Below are positions 61,875-64,000 of a stretch of DNA of 64,000 nt, piece by piece; position 1 is the first letter of the stretch; every line of letters starts with the position of its first letter. Origin of the DNA: Bacillota bacterium (GTDB taxonomy: Bacteria > Bacillota > UBA4882 > UBA8346); the NCBI GenBank assembly GCA_029553165.1, contig JAKPCT010000270.1, positions 1-64,000 of the forward strand, written 5' to 3'. The notes beneath the pieces are model-generated. The model ran no database searches and had not been told where the DNA came from. It saw only the letters and a list, made by a program, of their open reading frames with translations. The position numbers and the translations under genes are program-made.

Positions 61875-62715
61875 CTAAATCTTCTCTACAGGTACCCAGA
61901 TTTCACAATAATAATCATCCGGATTCCCTTGGGGTGGGGTATACATTTCAATGTTATAGTTACCTGCAAGTTTATATTCCTTACAATTTGGCAACCACTC
62001 ACTCCAGATCCTGGTGTTCACATCCTGCAATGCTTTCGGGAGAGAGCCTCGACATGAAAATACTGCCCAGGTTCCGGCAGGGATTACTCTGGTTTCATAA
62101 CCATCAGGAACCTCATTCCACGGCAGATAATTATCTGCAATCAGATAATCAAATCTCTTCCCATTACCAGCCATACAGATTCCATACATTCCACAGACAA
62201 TTTGATTCGCTCCGCTCTGCATATGTTCCTGCCAAAACTTCGGAATCTCCTCATAAGAAGTGTCCATGTCAAAGCTTCTCACTTTACCCATAACCGTAAA
62301 CTGTGCCTTTTCAACAATTTTATACTCCAGCATTGTCCCGCCCTCCAATATTAATTTTATTTTGAGTGGTGCAAAGGACTTTAGATTTGCACCCTTCAGT
62401 TTAGCCGCCGAAGGGGCAATACCATGAAATTTGGCGAAGGCGCGGGTAAAACTGTCAGGAGAATCATAGCCATACTTAAGCGCAACATCAATTACCCTGG
62501 CATCTGCGGTGGAAAGTTCCTGGGCTGCAACACTAAGCCTGCGATTCCGGATATACTCTCCTACAGTGAACCCACTCAGTACATTGAAGATTCTTTGAAA
62601 GCGAAACACCGAAACACACGCTTTTGCGAGCAATCTCCTGAATATCCAGTTCCTCCGTCAGATGCTCCTCAATATACTCAATTGCATTTTGAATCCCCTC
62701 GACCCAACCAATCAC
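61875..62715 (-). pseudogene. AraC-family regulator with GyrI-like domain, frameshifted
   Basis: The N-terminal frame begins at 62715 with MIGWVEGIQNAIEYIEEHLT and ELDIQEIARK. The protein then continues in another frame from about 62610 (LAKACVSVFRFQRIFNVLSG), completing the AraC double HTH (TVGEYIRNRRLSVAAQELST, YGYDSPDSFTRAFAKFHGI). A full GyrI-like effector domain follows (about 110-275, IVEKAQFTVMGKVRSF; AGNYNIEMYTPPQG). Deleting one base near the junction restores a complete regulator, so this is either a recent frameshift or a sequence error. GyrI-type domains bind hydrophobic drugs. Confidence 0.85.
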
Positions 62716-63009
62716 ACTGTAGACTCCCTTCTGGCTTCGATTTCATTTTAACATTCATCAAAGAGCTCTTCCCGACTTTTTATGTCATCCGTTACAGGTT
62801 TGATATCCAAAACCGGTCCTAATATTTACCATCAAACTATTCCATAATTCAGAATCTTTGAATCATTAGTTAACCTAATAATATCATAAACAATCTTGGA
62901 ATATAATGTCAAACATCTTAGCACCTCCCTGAACACATAAAAAAGCTTATTGCAAAATGATAACAATCCCTCCGGATTAGTTTCATTTAACAAAAAGCCT
63001 TAATTTTAA
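62716..63009. promoter_or_regulatory. Upstream region of the AraC-type gene
   Basis: A minus-strand promoter candidate: TTGACA (62912-62907), 18 bases, TATGAT (62888-62883). The rest is AT-rich without visible ORFs. Confidence 0.5.
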
Positions 63010-63468
63010 TCATTCTGCTTTGCTCCTGATTATATCCACCATCTCCCGAAGCCGTTTGTCTTTATGTAACCATTCAAATTTAGTTAAAACATCAACCACA
63101 TGCAAAATATCATACCAAAGCAATGGGGCTTTTTAGCTTCTGGAATCCGCTTCCCATTGCAAACATATATGGCTTTCGCTCTTTTCTTTGCTCCCATAAT
63201 GAAAGCAACACTTCTGCGCTATTGATAGTTTGCGGCAAATCATGATACTCATCAAATAATGTTAACAACTTCAACATTCGACAGCTTCAGCAATCTCAGG
63301 CGTATTTACATCAAATCCAATGTCAGCAATAAAACAAAGCTTGTGTATCAATTGACTGGAATCATTATGTGATTTTAATACTTCGCCCGGCCAATTTTTT
63401 ACCTGAAATAATAAATTATTTACTTGTTCAACCGACAAGCCTACTTTTTCATATTCTATAGCACTCAT
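63010..63468 (-). pseudogene. Conserved protein decayed by two frameshifts
   Basis: Starting at 63468 (MSAIEYEKVGLSVEQVNNLL) the frame breaks after AEAVEC. It resumes as LKLLTLFDEYHDLPQTINSA and LLSLWEQRKERKPYMFAMGS, breaks again at an AAAAA run near 63135, and ends as WYDILHVVDVLTKFEWLHKD with a stop at 63010. Joining the three frames gives about 150 residues of a family I have seen annotated as hypothetical or terpene-cyclase-like, of unknown function. The N-terminal part also looks incomplete. Confidence 0.75.
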
Positions 63469-63550
63469 TATAAATATGACCCCTCTTTTTATTCTGTATT
63501 AAAATGTATTACCCGAAGGGTCAAGCACATAAAATCATTAAATCAAACTA

Positions 63551-64000
63551 TTATACATGCTCCAATTTTAGCATGATTACCTTATCATTTTCTAAAACCA
63601 ACGTATCTCCAGTCGGAACAACAACATCACTGCCTTCACGTTGTAACATCACGACAAGGTGATCTTGATGCAGATCCAAGTTTTTAATTCGTTTATTGGA
63701 CCATTGATGGCCTTTTGGAATGGTAAATTCAATAAGTTCTTGGCCGCTCTCATCAAAATGTATATGACCACCTAAGACAATCAGGTCATCTTCTTCGATG
63801 ATTACATGTCCTCTGGGCACAATCATTTCACCATTTCGTTCAATCTTAGCAACAATCAAGTCAAACGGGAGGTTCAAATCTTTTACCCGGCTCCCAACTA
63901 TATTACTGTCGGGACGGACTCTGGTCTCTAAGAAACCAATCTCTGCTTTATTTTGGTAGTAGTTGAAAGTCTTTAAGACCGTATCATTTGGGTCCAGCAT
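63551..64000 (-). CDS. C-terminal part of a transporter with TrkA_C domains (partial)
   Basis: The frame is open at the window edge. The 149 residues seen contain two TrkA_C (RCK-C) units: SRVKDLNLPFDLIVAKIERN through EEDDLIVLGG, and NKRIKNLDLHQDHLVVMLQR through ENDKVIMLKL. These regulate K+ or other cation channels and antiporters by binding a nucleotide or ion. The N-terminal part, outside the window, is probably a chloride channel, K+/H+ antiporter or Trk-type protein. Confidence 0.8.
   Translation of the reverse strand: MLDPNDTVLKTFNYYQNKAEIGFLETRVRPDSNIVGSRVKDLNLPFDLIVAKIERNGEMIVPRGHVIIEEDDLIVLGGHIHFDESGQELIEFTIPKGHQWSNKRIKNLDLHQDHLVVMLQREGSDVVVPTGDTLVLENDKVIMLKLEHV

Noticed and set aside
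1-64000. CRISPR arrays, rRNA, tRNA and prophage modules
   Set aside because: No regularly spaced direct repeats, no rRNA or tRNA cores and no phage structural genes were recognised on either strand by eye.

Overview
The window looks like chromosome of a low-GC, motile, probably anaerobic and possibly spore-forming Firmicute (Bacillota). The support is a Spo0E-like small protein, strong AGGAGG-type ribosome sites, hybrid-cluster protein (hcp), a superoxide-reductase-like domain, Gram-positive-type regulators (GntR/YtrA, MarR, XRE, CvfB) and chemotaxis receptors behind sigma-D-like promoters. I cannot assign a genus. Much of the window is accessory: paralogous pairs, IS/REP sequences, a GC-rich structured repeat family and many small decayed genes.

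Layout. 0-4 kb: XRE/superoxide-reductase-like fusion, WG-repeat remnant, J-domain/GGDEF-like fusion, GNAT-like protein and GntR regulator. 3.9-6.1 kb: rtcB-prfH RNA-repair/ribosome-rescue operon behind a long structured leader with an 11-codon ORF and two terminator-like hairpins. 6.2-11.7 kb: two TrmA/RlmD-like paralogs, both lacking the usual catalytic cysteine, flanking an HD protein and hcp. 11.8-16.4 kb: an HD-GYP remnant and a run of unassigned membrane, acidic and WG-repeat proteins.

17-30 kb is the most striking region. A leftward operon encodes mtnA, mtnK and a ribose-type ABC importer. A divergent rightward operon encodes a split transketolase and a RuBisCO-like protein (RLP), followed without a visible terminator by a chemoreceptor; another chemoreceptor converges on mtnA. 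Read together, this suggests import of an external 5-substituted ribose (5-methylthioribose or 5-deoxyribose), phosphorylation by MtnK, isomerisation by MtnA, a second isomerisation by the RLP to a 1-substituted xylulose 5-phosphate, and thiamine-dependent cleavage by the split transketolase. None of the usual later methionine-salvage genes is present here. The pathway is inferred.

30-40 kb: CvfB, MFS and MATE transporters (the MATE gene has a structured terminator-bearing leader), HD-GYP, a TroA/ZnuA-like ABC system with an altered metal site, a transglutaminase-like protein and an HDOD protein. 39.5-42.5 kb: VWA, a 57-residue Cys-rich protein, macrodomain-HTH and KptA/Tpt1, an apparent ADP-ribose/RNA-end cluster. 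42.7-57 kb: a RAYT transposase with 18-bp terminal inverted repeats, a yybP-ykoY riboswitch before a GDT1-type exporter, nitroreductase, DegV, a MarR-ABC-ABC-MATE operon, DUF1697, an XRE regulator, Spo0E-like and SpoT-like HD proteins, and four copies of the structured repeat. 57-64 kb: FIST protein, frameshifted MerR, MFS, PTPS/QueD-like protein, frameshifted AraC-GyrI regulator, a decayed conserved protein and a TrkA_C protein cut by the window edge.

No rRNA, tRNA or CRISPR array was recognised. Start codons were reassigned where a Shine-Dalgarno sequence clearly favours an internal codon.
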